A stretch of DNA of 64,000 bases, taken from NCBI GenBank assembly GCA_029256185.1, contig JAQSYI010000012.1, positions 1-64,000 on the forward strand. The letters are read 5' to 3'. Position 1 is the first letter of the stretch. Each line of letters begins with the position of its first letter. Shown piece by piece: positions 51,644 to 59,893 of this stretch. The notes below the pieces were generated by a model that made no database searches, had not been told where the DNA came from, and was given only the letters and a program-made list of their open reading frames with translations. A program made the translations under genes and the position numbers. This DNA is from Paenibacillaceae bacterium. Its GTDB lineage: Bacteria > Bacillota > Bacilli > Paenibacillales > NBRC-103111.

Positions 51644-52584
51644 TGAGCGGAGCAAGCGGACCTCTCGACCCCAAGTCTGCAGATGCAAAGTCTCCGGAAT
51701 CCCGCTCCCGCCGCCGTTCCGGGTCCCGGCAGTCCGCAGCTTCGGGACTCCTGTCTCCAGACGGCAGCCTGCAAGGTGCGGAGGAATGGAGCATAACCGA
51801 GCGCGTGCACAGGGAGTACAAAGCGGCCCAGCGGGCCCGCAACCGGCTGATCCGCCTGACCCAGCTGCTGATCCTCTTCGGCTCCTTCGGCTTATGGGAG
51901 CTGGCGGGACGGCTGAAGTGGATCGATGTGCTGCTGTTCAGCTATCCCAGCAAGGTATTCGACCTCATCTATGAAAAAATGGTCAACGGCGAGCTGTGGC
52001 CCCATATTGGAGCTACTGTCTGGGAGACCTTCGTCGGTTTTGTGCTGGGCACGCTCGCCGGAACTGCGCTTGCAGTCATTATCTGGTGGTCACCCTTCCT
52101 GGAACGGGTGCTGGACCCCTATATCGTGGTGCTGAACAGTCTGCCCAAGGTGGCGCTGGGACCGTTGTTCATTGTGGGCTTAGGCCCGGGCTACACCTCG
52201 ATTATCGGGATGACGCTGGCGATTACGGTGATTATCACGACTCTGGTGGTCTATTCCAGCTTCAAGGAAGTGGACGCCAATTATGTCAAGGTGATCCGGG
52301 TGTTCGGCGGCGGCAAGCGCAAGATTTTCGAGAAGGTGATTCTGCCCGCATCCTTCCCGACTATTGTCTCCACGTTGAAGGTGAACGTTGGGCTGGCTTG
52401 GGTAGGGGTGATCGTCGGTGAATTTCTCGTTTCGAAGGCGGGGTTGGGATATCTGATCATTTACGGTTTCCAGGTGTTCAACTTCACTCTGGTTATCGCG
52501 AGTCTGCTGATCATTGCCGTTGTGGCGGCTCTCATGTACCAGGCTGTAGCTTATCTGGAGAACAGACTGAACAACCGCTGGTAA
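51643..52584 (+). CDS. NitT/TauT-type ABC importer permease with disordered N-terminal extension
   Basis: A 313-residue protein. About 65 residues rich in Ser, Arg, Pro and Gly (SPESRSRRRSGSRQSAASG) precede the first helix (LTQLLILFGSFGLWELAG). The rest is a normal SsuC-type permease with the EAA-like loop KEVDANYVKVIRVFGGGKRKIF and GLAWVGVIVGEFLVSKAGLG. Family members are usually about 250-270 residues. ATG overlaps the ATPase stop by one base. Confidence 0.92.
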   Translation: MSGASGPLDPKSADAKSPESRSRRRSGSRQSAASGLLSPDGSLQGAEEWSITERVHREYKAAQRARNRLIRLTQLLILFGSFGLWELAGRLKWIDVLLFSYPSKVFDLIYEKMVNGELWPHIGATVWETFVGFVLGTLAGTALAVIIWWSPFLERVLDPYIVVLNSLPKVALGPLFIVGLGPGYTSIIGMTLAITVIITTLVVYSSFKEVDANYVKVIRVFGGGKRKIFEKVILPASFPTIVSTLKVNVGLAWVGVIVGEFLVSKAGLGYLIIYGFQVFNFTLVIASLLIIAVVAALMYQAVAYLENRLNNRW

Positions 52585-52687
52585 GGAAGATAGAGTGACT
52601 GCCCAAAAGAATCCCGAAGCCCCGAACCTCTGTCTGGGCGGATGCATATGATGCAAGGTAGGCAATAACCGAAGGAGTGATGTTGAA

Positions 52688-53050
52688 ATGCAAAACAATC
52701 CTTATCCAATGGCATCGGCGCCCACGCCGCAGGTTATCTATGAAGCGGACCAGGCCCATGTGGATACAGTCAAGACGGTGCGCGAGAAGCTCCACGGCAT
52801 ATGCAAAAAAAAGCTCATGCACAAGCATGTAATGGTTAGGACCATTGACGGACATCAATATGAAGGTGTGATCGTATTTGTGGACGACGGCAACCTTTAT
52901 CTGAATCTGGCGCAGGACGAGAACCTGAACCGGGCCTACTATTACCGCTTTACCCCGTACGGTCCGGTGCCGTATGCCCCCTTCAACCCGGGAGCCGCCA
53001 TCCTGCCGCTGGTGCTGTACAATCTGCTGGCCATTACATTGCTGACCTGA
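52688..53050 (+). CDS. Small Sm-like protein with hydrophobic tail
   Basis: A 120-residue protein with GAAGGAGTG upstream. Residues about 43-75 read MHKHVMVRTIDGHQYEGVIV, then FVDDGNLYLNL, the strand order and Gly/Asp spacing of an Sm1 motif. An N-terminal helix (VDTVKTVREKLHGICKKKL) precedes it, as in Sm folds. The C-terminal part is Tyr/Pro-rich (YYYRFTPYGPVPYAP) and ends in a hydrophobic stretch (ILPLVLYNLLAITLL). RNA binding is not shown; the tail and composition also suit a spore-coat or membrane-associated role. Confidence 0.7.
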   Translation: MQNNPYPMASAPTPQVIYEADQAHVDTVKTVREKLHGICKKKLMHKHVMVRTIDGHQYEGVIVFVDDGNLYLNLAQDENLNRAYYYRFTPYGPVPYAPFNPGAAILPLVLYNLLAITLLT

Positions 53051-53077
53051 CGGTGCTCCTGCCTCTTATACCCGCAT

Positions 53078-53107
53078 ACCCGTCCATCGCATAGATGGCG
53101 GGTTTTT
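53078..53107 (+). terminator. Terminator of the Sm-like gene
   Basis: ACCCGTCCATC-GCATA-GATGGCGGGT with one G-T pair, then TTTTT. Confidence 0.9.
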
Positions 53108-53221
53108 GCTGTTACGCAGGCTTGTGGGAGAACTCCTTATGGCTGTTGTAAAATTTCAATTTTCAATCCTGTTTTGTTTTTGCAAACAGGGCATAATATC
53201 CATTTGATTTCTGCCATACTG

Positions 53222-54010
53222 TCAACCTGCCATAATTTTACAATTCGTACTTCCGAAACAAAAGTAATCCACCGTGGTAGATAAAAGCATGATTGCAAGC
53301 GAATTTGTCAAAATGATTATTGTGAGGTTTACTGAAACCGCTGTTCCCGAAGCAATCAATGACATACCGTAAATCGAATGTTGAACACCCCACTCAACAA
53401 GCCTTGAAGCTGCATTGGAAAAACTGCTCAAGTTTCTTATCAGGGATATCAGCGTTTCGCTGAACAGCACATAACCAAGGCAAACGATGATGGATGTCGT
53501 ACTGCTTTTAACCAGCATGGAGAGCAAGCAGATCACCGATCCCAATGCGGCGTAAATAAAAATGCCGCTTATCATCATGCCTGCATATTCCGGCGTCAAC
53601 ATTCCCTGTATCTGGCCGGAACTAAGAAGCGCAACTATTTGAAAAATCAGGAAGATTGCCGCGGATACCCCCGACGAAAGCGCCGCTTTTGACAAGTAAA
53701 TATAAATACGGCTCTTGCTTGTCAGCCATTTCTGCTGCCATGTCAGCCATTGGTATTCCTGACCGATAAAAACAGAAATCAGAACGGCAACGAGAACTCC
53801 TAATCCTTTTTGATACATTATACCAATCCGAATAATATCGTCGATTTCTTTGAAAGCTGTTAAATTTCCGAAAACAGAAATACCCAAACTAATATCCTGC
53901 CGCATGAGCATGATAAGAAAGAAAGCGATGATGAACGTAAACGCTGCAACGCCATAAAGCAGTTTGCTTTTTCCGATTCTGTAAAGGTCGCTTTTCCATA
54001 CATTTGTCAT
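53222..54010 (-). CDS. ABC-2-type permease in an AT-rich patch
   Basis: A 262-residue protein with about six helices (YGVAAFTFIIAFFLIML, GVLVAVLISVFIGQEY, AAIFLIFQIVALL and others), typical of bacitracin/lantibiotic-type ABC-2 permeases. Codon use is AT-rich relative to neighbours, suggesting transfer. It is translationally coupled (stop/start overlap) to an ATPase gene that lacks its first half, so the transporter is probably not functional as encoded here. Confidence 0.8.
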   Translation of the reverse strand: MTNVWKSDLYRIGKSKLLYGVAAFTFIIAFFLIMLMRQDISLGISVFGNLTAFKEIDDIIRIGIMYQKGLGVLVAVLISVFIGQEYQWLTWQQKWLTSKSRIYIYLSKAALSSGVSAAIFLIFQIVALLSSGQIQGMLTPEYAGMMISGIFIYAALGSVICLLSMLVKSSTTSIIVCLGYVLFSETLISLIRNLSSFSNAASRLVEWGVQHSIYGMSLIASGTAVSVNLTIIILTNSLAIMLLSTTVDYFCFGSTNCKIMAG

Positions 54011-54330
54011 TACTGTTTTCCTCCTTTGGTGGACTGCATATACAGTTCTTCTAAAGTAGTACCGTTTTGTAGAATGTCTTGGATGAATGCCTCCTTAACG
54101 ATTTCGCCGTCATGCAAGATACCAAAACAAGTGGCTACATGTTCCAGTTCGCTTAGAATATGGCTGGAAATCAGAATTGTCATTCCGTCGGTCTGATTTA
54201 AGTCGAGCAGTAGTTCCCGCAGTTCTGCGATGCCATCGGGGTCAAGTCCATTCACAGGTTCGTCTAAAATGAGGATATCCGGGTTTTCCAACAGGGCCAT
54301 TCCGAGTTTCAGTCTTTCTCCTCCAATCAT
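54010..54330 (-). pseudogene. Truncated ABC ATPase (C-terminal half)
   Basis: Only 106 residues remain: a signature-like GGERLKLGMALLENP, Walker B ILILDEPVNGLDP, the D-loop, and the H-loop ILISSHILSELEHVATC. Walker A and the Q-loop, about 120-190 residues, are absent. The frame begins abruptly with MIGG in a TAATG overlap with the anti-sigma gene. This looks like a deletion junction that fused two genes' remnants into a compact operon. No ATP hydrolysis is expected. Confidence 0.85.
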
Positions 54331-54659
54331 TAAGGTTTGGGTATTAATTTAAAATCTATGAAGCTATAAAGAACAAGGGCAACAAGGACAACGATCACGA
54401 TGGTGATTAAAATGCCCTTCAATAACGATTTGTGCATTCCTTTTTTCCACCTCCTTGACAGTTTTTTAACCGCTTCGGCCTCGTTCAAATTTTGCTCCGT
54501 ATTGTTAAGTGGTAATTCTTCGTCCATTGCCCGCAATTCTGCTTTGCAGCTATCACAATAATCAAGATGTTCTTCAACCATCGTTTTGCTATCGTTGCTG
54601 CAAACATTATCATGATACAGCGGCAGTAAATCTTTAATGATGTCACAAGATATTTTCAT
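54330..54659 (-). CDS. Anti-sigma factor with zinc-finger (zf-HC2) domain, shortened
   Basis: The protein has 109 residues from ATG 54659, overlapping the sigma stop by 4 nt. The ZAS motif is HLDYCDSCKAEL, preceded by DIIKDLLPLYHDNVCS. A single helix (LLKGILITIVIVVLVALVLYS) follows and the protein stops 10 residues later at FKLIPKP. Related proteins continue extracellularly for 100 or more residues, so its sensor part seems lost in the same deletion that truncated the ATPase. It should still be able to bind the sigma factor. Confidence 0.82.
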   Translation of the reverse strand: MKISCDIIKDLLPLYHDNVCSNDSKTMVEEHLDYCDSCKAELRAMDEELPLNNTEQNLNEAEAVKKLSRRWKKGMHKSLLKGILITIVIVVLVALVLYSFIDFKLIPKP

Positions 54660-55132
54660 TTCATTTCCTCCTGCAATTGTTTTTTGGCTCTGTAAAAAAT
54701 CAGCCTTGCCCAACTATCGGTTTTCCCGAATAGCTCACCGATTTGAGAAAATGGCAGTTCTCCGAATACCCGCAGAGTAAAGACCTCTTTGTATGGCTCA
54801 TTCAGATTATGAAGCAGAATATGTAATCGACTTGCCGCTTCTTTATCAAAGTAATCTCTTTCTAAGTCTGATGTTATATCCGGGAAATCCGCATCTATAT
54901 CCGGAACCATCCGTTTTTGTTTTTTAGAAAGTGAGAAGTAAGTATTTTTAGCAATCTGGCAAAGCCATACATATAATTTACAGCTTCCATTAAACTGGTC
55001 TATATTCCGCAGGACTTTGAAAAAGGTTTCCTGCGTAACTTCTTCCGCAATGGCCTCGTTCCGGCATAGGGTAAGCACATATTTATATACATCGGAAAAG
55101 TGCTCTGCATATATTTCTCCGAAATCCGTCAC
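54656..55132 (-). CDS. ECF-type sigma factor
   Basis: The protein has 158 residues from GTG 55132, which has AGGAGG 7 nt upstream. Region 2 has FSDVYKYVLTLCRNEAIAEEVTQETFFKVLRNI; region 4 has EPYKEVFTLRVFGELPFSQIGELFG and TDSWARLIFYRAKKQL. It is paired with the anti-sigma gene just downstream. Composition is AT-rich like the rest of this four-gene block. The target genes are not evident. Confidence 0.9.
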   Translation of the reverse strand: MTDFGEIYAEHFSDVYKYVLTLCRNEAIAEEVTQETFFKVLRNIDQFNGSCKLYVWLCQIAKNTYFSLSKKQKRMVPDIDADFPDITSDLERDYFDKEAASRLHILLHNLNEPYKEVFTLRVFGELPFSQIGELFGKTDSWARLIFYRAKKQLQEEMK

Positions 55133-55337
55133 TTCTTCACCTCCTATCCATAAGACTTCGCTTGTATGAAAACGTTTCAAAGTTATTTTATTTTTTTCAT
55201 CTTGCATCCCGCTCTCCGCATGTCAATTATTTTTGTTCCATTTATAAGAGGGAGCATTGTCCGGCCGGGGAATTTGGGTTACATTAGATTGTAAAAAAAC
55301 TTGTCGAAAAGTACAACAAGAGAGAGTGGAGAAAAGC

Positions 55338-56315
55338 ATGGTTATCCGGGTTGTCAAAACGGCTGCGGCCGTATTCATCGCCATCGCGCTGGCCAGAGCA
55401 GCGCATCTGGATTATGCGTTAAGCTGCGGGCTGATCGCGGTTCTGGGCATTGATATTACACTGAAGAAGAGCCTGCAGTCGGTGCTGGTGCGGATTGCCG
55501 CCTCCCTGACGGGGCTGGCAATGGCCACGGTTATTTTCTGGGGGCTGGGCTTTCACTTATGGTCGATTTCCCTGTTTGTCCTGATTGTGTTCCCGGTTCT
55601 GCTGCGGTTCCGGTTGGGGGACGGCTTTGTGGTCAGCTCGGTGCTTGTGTTCCATATCGTGGACAAGCAGGCGGTGACGCTTCTTAACGTGGGCAATGAA
55701 GTGCTGCTTCTCGTGATCGGAATGGGCACGGCCTGTCTGGTCAATCTCATCTACATGCCGCGGGCGGACAAGCAGCTGGCCGGGGTGAAGGGACGGGTGG
55801 ATGAGCTGTTCACCGCGATCTTCATCCATATGGCCGACCATCTGCGTGACCCGCAGACCGTCTGGGACGGCAGGGAACTGCTTGAGGCTCCCGATGTCAT
55901 TAAGGAAGGGCAGGACCTGGCCCGCCGCGCGTCGGAGAATAAGCTGTTTCAGAGCGCGGACAGCTGGTCCTTGTATTTTGAGATGAGGCGGCAGCATTTT
56001 GACTCCATTCAGAGGATGATTGATCTGCTGGCCCAGGTGTATCAGACGCTGCCCCACGGGGCGGCGGTGGCCCTGTTGTTCAGCGGACTAAGCGAAGGGG
56101 TCAAATCCGAGTATTATGCCGGACATGTGGAATCGTCCCTGCTCCGGCTGGAACGGGAGTTCAAGGGGATGGCGCTGCCGGCCACGCGGGAGGAGTTCGA
56201 GATGCGCTCGGCGCTCTTGCAGCTGTGTCTGGAGCTGAGGACCTACCTGACTATGTCCAAAAAAGGGAAGAAGCCCATGCCGCCGGGGCAAGAGCTTCAA
56301 GCAGAGGGCGGCTAA
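55338..56315 (+). CDS. Aromatic acid exporter family membrane protein
   Basis: The protein has 325 residues from ATG 55338 with GGAGA upstream. The N-terminal half has four to five short helices (AAAVFIAIALARAAHLDYAL, then LIAVLGIDITLKKSLQSVLV and FWGLGFHLWSISLFVLIVF), typical of the ArAE_1/FUSC-like fold. The C-terminal half is cytoplasmic and helical (DHLRDPQTVWDGRELL, MRRQHFDSIQRMIDLLAQVY). The substrate is unknown. It sits directly before cotE, but a SigE-like promoter separates them. Confidence 0.83.
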   Translation: MVIRVVKTAAAVFIAIALARAAHLDYALSCGLIAVLGIDITLKKSLQSVLVRIAASLTGLAMATVIFWGLGFHLWSISLFVLIVFPVLLRFRLGDGFVVSSVLVFHIVDKQAVTLLNVGNEVLLLVIGMGTACLVNLIYMPRADKQLAGVKGRVDELFTAIFIHMADHLRDPQTVWDGRELLEAPDVIKEGQDLARRASENKLFQSADSWSLYFEMRRQHFDSIQRMIDLLAQVYQTLPHGAAVALLFSGLSEGVKSEYYAGHVESSLLRLEREFKGMALPATREEFEMRSALLQLCLELRTYLTMSKKGKKPMPPGQELQAEGG

Positions 56316-56380
56316 AGGCCGTCTTCAGATAATTTGTCCCCCATTTGCAAAAATAATTGTCACTCTAGACGAATGTCCTG

Positions 56381-56388
56381 CATACAAT
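56381..56388 (+). promoter_or_regulatory. SigE-type -10 of cotE
   Basis: CATACAAT matches the sporulation sigma-E -10 consensus and lies 34 nt before the cotE start. The -35 region is less clear. B. subtilis cotE also has a SigE promoter. Confidence 0.65.
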
Positions 56389-56422
56389 TACATTGAATGA
56401 TTGTATGGAGGAGGTTGTCAGA

Positions 56423-56992
56423 ATGTCTACTTATACAGATAGAGATCTGCAAAGCAGAGAGATTATTACGAAGGCTGTGTGCGGCAAGGGACGTAAGTTT
56501 AGCCAAGTGAACCATACCGTAGTTCCGCCCCATGCTCCCACGAGCATCCTCGGCGCCTGGATTATCAACAACCAGTATGAAGCGCAGAAATCCGGGGAAA
56601 GCATCGAGGTCATCGGAACCTACGATATCAACATCTGGTATTCTTACGACAAGAACACCAAAACCGACGTAGCCAAAGAAACGGTTTCTTATGTGGACAT
56701 TGTGCCTCTGTCGTATCTGGACAAAAAACACAGGGGACACACTGCCGAAGTGTCTGCACAAGCAACGCAAGAGCCGAACTGCATTGAAGCGATTGTCTCC
56801 TCCAGCGGAGACGGCGTAGTCATCCGGGTTGAGCGTGAATTCCGCGTCGAGCTTATCGCCGAGACCAAGGTCCGCGTCATCGTGAGTCCCCACGACCTCG
56901 ATGAGCTGGAAGACAAACACCTGGACTTTGACGGCGGAGACGACGGGGATTTCGAGGATCTCGACCCGGAGCTTTTGGACGAAGACAACTGA
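56423..56992 (+). CDS. cotE: Outer spore coat morphogenetic protein CotE
   Basis: The protein has 189 residues from ATG 56423 with GAGGAGG 9 nt upstream. The CotE sequence is clear: REIITKAVCGKGRKFSQVNH, HAPTSILGAWIINNQYEA, then GTYDINIWYSY and VSYVDIVPL. The C-terminus is strongly acidic (DFDGGDDGDFEDLDPELLDE), as in CotE, where it recruits outer-coat proteins. It is expressed in the mother cell. In B. subtilis mutS follows cotE; here several genes lie between the two. Confidence 0.96.
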   Translation: MSTYTDRDLQSREIITKAVCGKGRKFSQVNHTVVPPHAPTSILGAWIINNQYEAQKSGESIEVIGTYDINIWYSYDKNTKTDVAKETVSYVDIVPLSYLDKKHRGHTAEVSAQATQEPNCIEAIVSSSGDGVVIRVEREFRVELIAETKVRVIVSPHDLDELEDKHLDFDGGDDGDFEDLDPELLDEDN

Positions 56993-57053
56993 TCATTGGC
57001 CTTTGTTCTTAAGATATGCCGCATAATGCTTTTCGGATGGGGGCGAATGCCCT

Positions 57054-57152
57054 CTTTTTTGTAAAAATCTCAGAAAGTATAAACGTGGAGGATTGTTCGA
57101 TTTCTGGGTAAACGCGCCAGCGGCAAAGGATGCCGCAAGGCGTTTATCCTCG
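57054..57152 (+). ncRNA. Structured repeat element, copy B (unknown class)
   Basis: This copy matches 27963-28061 in order and spacing: CAGAA, TATAAACG, TTCGA-TTCT, AAACGC, then GGCGTTTATCCTCG. Here an inner hairpin GCGGCA-AAGGA-TGCCGC is perfect and sits inside the outer AAACGC/GCGTTT helix, which argues for RNA structure. It ends 53 nt before the amidoligase start. Confidence 0.6.
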
Positions 57153-57205
57153 AAAATTTCGCTTGTTTGCCCGTGCATGAATGGGTTGCAATGGGGGCGG
57201 TTTAG

Positions 57206-58741
57206 TTGACGTTGTTCGTATTGTACGGAAGAGACAGCATCACAGGACTTCTGCCCGTTTACCTGCAGGCGCCTTCGGGAGAACGGCTGCCTGCGGGGCA
57301 GCAGTACGATGCGGTGCTTCAATGGGGGATTCCTGCTGAGGAATCCCAGGCGGCATATGTGCTCAATCCGGTGAAATGCCAGCTCAGGGCCAAACATGCC
57401 AGGTCGGTAAAAGAGATATGGGACTTAAACGGGCTGAAGACGGCGCATGGCCGGGAACGGTGGATTCACGAGTACCGGATCGCCGTATTTCAGCAGGATG
57501 TGCTGGGCGTGTGGGTCAGGGAGCGTCCCATTGCTCTCGTCAACATAGGAGCGGGTGCAGCGGTGTTGCAGAGGGGCGGGAAAAGGCCGGAAGCAGGTCG
57601 GGGGCAGAGGGAGAAGCACAGCGCCGTCTTCTTGGAACTGCCTCAGGAGCAGCAAATGAGCTTCCATGTCCGGCGCGCCAAGCGGGATGCGGTCCGGGCG
57701 GTCTATGCCCTGGGCTTGTCAACCGGACTGGTTGACGTGGGGATCGATCAGGAAGGCAGCACGGTTGTGCGGGGGGCGGAGCCCGCGCCCAAGCTGACCG
57801 GCAGGCTGGGGGAGCTGTTCGCAGGCGCAATCAACCGCTACGCGGCTGAGCTTGCAGAAGCCAAGCGGAAGGAGCCTTACGGGGTTGCCGGGTCAGGCCG
57901 CAAGGCAAGTGCGGCTTTGTATGCAAGAGAAGTGCTGCTGGGAGCGGACCCGGAATTTGTGCTGCGGCGTCCGGACGGTCATTTCGTGTCCGCCTCCCGC
58001 TTTCTGGAGAAGGAGGGGCGTGTGGGCTACGATGCCGTCGTGCTGTCCCGCAGCCGGGTGATTCATCCGCTGGCGGAGCTGCGGCCCAGACCTTGCAGAA
58101 CCCCTGGGGAGCTGGTCTGGGAGCTGTACCGCACCATGCTCCAGGGAGCACGGCTGATTACGGACGACTCTCTTAGCTGGCTGGCGGGAAGCATGCCCGG
58201 CAAGGGACTGCCTATCGGGGGCCATATTCATGTAAGCGGAATATGGCTTAATGAGCATCTGCTGCGGGCGCTGGACAACTATGTGGCGCTGCCGCTGGTG
58301 CTGGCGGAGGGCGCGGCTGCCGGACAGCGCAGGCCGCGCTACGGGTTCCTGGGAGATTGCCGGCGCAAGCGTCACGGCGGCTTCGAATACAGGCCGCTGC
58401 CCAGTTGGCTGGTCACGCCGGAGCTGGCGTTTGCCGTGATTGCCCTGGTGCGGGTCGTAAGCCTTCATTACCGGGAGCTGAAGAGCCGTCCGCTGGACAG
58501 CGCGGATGTGCAGCGGTCTTATTACAGGGGAGACAAGGGGGAGCTGCTGCCGGCGGTCAAGAAGCTGTGGGCAGAGCTTGAGCGGCTTGAAACCTATCAG
58601 GAGTACAAGCGGGAGCTGGACGCCTACCGGGACCGGCTGTACCGGCTGGAGGGCTGGGATGAGCAGGCCGATTTCCGGATTGCCTGGGGGATTCCTCCTT
58701 TTAAGCCGAACGGCAGCTTTGCGGCAGGCTATAAAGCCTGA
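57206..58741 (+). CDS. COOH-NH2 ligase (amidoligase)-type protein
   Basis: The protein has 511 residues from TTG 57206 after GGGGGCGG. The C-terminal ~280 residues carry the amidoligase (ATP-grasp-related glutamine-synthetase-like) pattern: LGADPEFVLRRPDGHFVSAS, IHPLAELRPRPCRTPGEL, GKGLPIGGHIHVSGIWL, then HGGFEYRPLPSWLVTPELA. These supply acidic and His residues for metal-ATP binding. The N-terminal ~200 residues are a separate domain found with it in spore-formers. Such enzymes are predicted to form amide or isopeptide bonds; placement beside cotE suggests spore coat protein modification, which is inference. Confidence 0.8.
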   Translation: MTLFVLYGRDSITGLLPVYLQAPSGERLPAGQQYDAVLQWGIPAEESQAAYVLNPVKCQLRAKHARSVKEIWDLNGLKTAHGRERWIHEYRIAVFQQDVLGVWVRERPIALVNIGAGAAVLQRGGKRPEAGRGQREKHSAVFLELPQEQQMSFHVRRAKRDAVRAVYALGLSTGLVDVGIDQEGSTVVRGAEPAPKLTGRLGELFAGAINRYAAELAEAKRKEPYGVAGSGRKASAALYAREVLLGADPEFVLRRPDGHFVSASRFLEKEGRVGYDAVVLSRSRVIHPLAELRPRPCRTPGELVWELYRTMLQGARLITDDSLSWLAGSMPGKGLPIGGHIHVSGIWLNEHLLRALDNYVALPLVLAEGAAAGQRRPRYGFLGDCRRKRHGGFEYRPLPSWLVTPELAFAVIALVRVVSLHYRELKSRPLDSADVQRSYYRGDKGELLPAVKKLWAELERLETYQEYKRELDAYRDRLYRLEGWDEQADFRIAWGIPPFKPNGSFAAGYKA

Positions 58742-58768
58742 TAGAAGCGCTCTTTGGGGAAAGCTAAG

Positions 58769-58808
58769 ACCCGTCAGCAGAAGGCACATGGCCTGGCTGA
58801 CGGGTTTT
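58769..58808. terminator. Terminator between convergent genes
   Basis: ACCCGTCAGC (58769-58778) pairs with GCTGACGGGT (58796-58805), followed by TTTG on the plus strand. Confidence 0.8.
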
Positions 58809-58820
58809 GTCTGTTCCTTC

Positions 58821-59570
58821 TCACTGCTCCCACTTCATATTTATCTTGCCTTTGGCATCATCGGCGTACAGACGCAGGGAAAGCTTGGCATGGTCGGGAT
58901 AGCCGCTCAGATCCCAGGCATAAGGGGATTCCAGCTCGTTAAGAGAGAGCCGCTGCTCCTCCTTGCCATCCACGGAGATGCCCGCCTCGACGGTTCCGGA
59001 TTCAATGCTGGCATCAATGTTCATTATCCTGGAGCCGTCCTGCCTGAGCTTGATGGCGCGTGCTTTCTCCCCGTCGAAGTACCAGAAGGAAAGCTTCCAG
59101 ACGCCCGGTCTCACGGTTTGGGTCTGGACGATGGAAATGTTGCGGGTCATGAAGGTTTCCGGAGAGGCGGCGAAATTGGCAAGGATAATGCCGATAATCA
59201 GGAAGAAGCCCAATACGATGCAGACCAGACTGAGGATCAGCGGTTTTTTGCCCTTGTGCCGCGGGAGTGCCGGAAGGTGGCTGCCGGGACCGGCCGGAGT
59301 GCCGCAGCTGGAGCAGTAGGCTTTTCCCGGCTCCGTCAGCTCTCCGCAGGCCGGGCAGACGGTTTTCTGATGCTTGCGGCCCACCATAAAGTAGAGCAGG
59401 AATCCGATCAGATTGGGCACCAAAACCACGACGGCGGTCCATATGCCCGCTTCCAGTCCCCGGGCTTTGGCATCTCTGTAAGTCCATATTCCAAGCCCTG
59501 CCATGGCTCCGGCAAACAACAGGAAGGCAATCCCTATTAAACTGAGCATAACCGGGTAACTCATCAGCAT
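58821..59570 (-). CDS. Zinc-ribbon membrane protein
   Basis: The protein has 249 residues from ATG 59570 with GGAGGA 7 nt upstream. Two N-terminal helices (VMLSLIGIAFLLFAGAMAGL and AVVVLVPNLIGFLLYFMVG) resemble the PLD-nuclease N-terminal/PMT-2 arrangement. A zinc ribbon CPACGE...YCSSCG (about residues 70-90) follows, then a third helix and a ~115-residue beta-rich extracellular domain (SFWYFDGEKARAIKLRQDGS). It is the third gene of a sigma/anti-sigma operon and may act in its signalling. Confidence 0.75.
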   Translation of the reverse strand: MLMSYPVMLSLIGIAFLLFAGAMAGLGIWTYRDAKARGLEAGIWTAVVVLVPNLIGFLLYFMVGRKHQKTVCPACGELTEPGKAYCSSCGTPAGPGSHLPALPRHKGKKPLILSLVCIVLGFFLIIGIILANFAASPETFMTRNISIVQTQTVRPGVWKLSFWYFDGEKARAIKLRQDGSRIMNIDASIESGTVEAGISVDGKEEQRLSLNELESPYAWDLSGYPDHAKLSLRLYADDAKGKINMKWEQ

Positions 59571-59893
59571 AATGCGTCCTCCTTTTTCCAACTTTTATGT
59601 GCAAGCCCCGACAGCGTACAGGCGCTTACGGAGATGATCCCGCCGGCAATCATGGCAATAAACGAAAACAGTGAACCCGGCAGGAGCAATTGAATGATAC
59701 CGACGAAAGCGGTGGTTTGAAGCACCCCAATTGCCGCGGGAAGCCACCAGAGCGGTCTCCAGCCGGCCTTTTGCCTGTGCAATCGGGCTGCAAGAGTCCC
59801 TTGGACGGAGGAGGGCACGGCTTCCTCTTCATCCTGAAGCGAAGCGAACAGCAAGGCGTCCACTTCATCATCCGACAGATGACGCTTGGTCAT
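59564..59893 (-). CDS. Putative anti-sigma-like membrane protein
   Basis: A 109-residue protein. A cytoplasmic N-terminus (SDDEVDALLFASLQDEEEAV) precedes two helices (LWWLPAAIGVLQTTAFVGII and SFIAMIAGGIISVSACTL). It has no zinc-finger motif. Its position directly after an ECF sigma gene with a 4-nt overlap is the main reason to suspect an anti-sigma role. Confidence 0.6.
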   Translation of the reverse strand: MTKRHLSDDEVDALLFASLQDEEEAVPSSVQGTLAARLHRQKAGWRPLWWLPAAIGVLQTTAFVGIIQLLLPGSLFSFIAMIAGGIISVSACTLSGLAHKSWKKEDALC

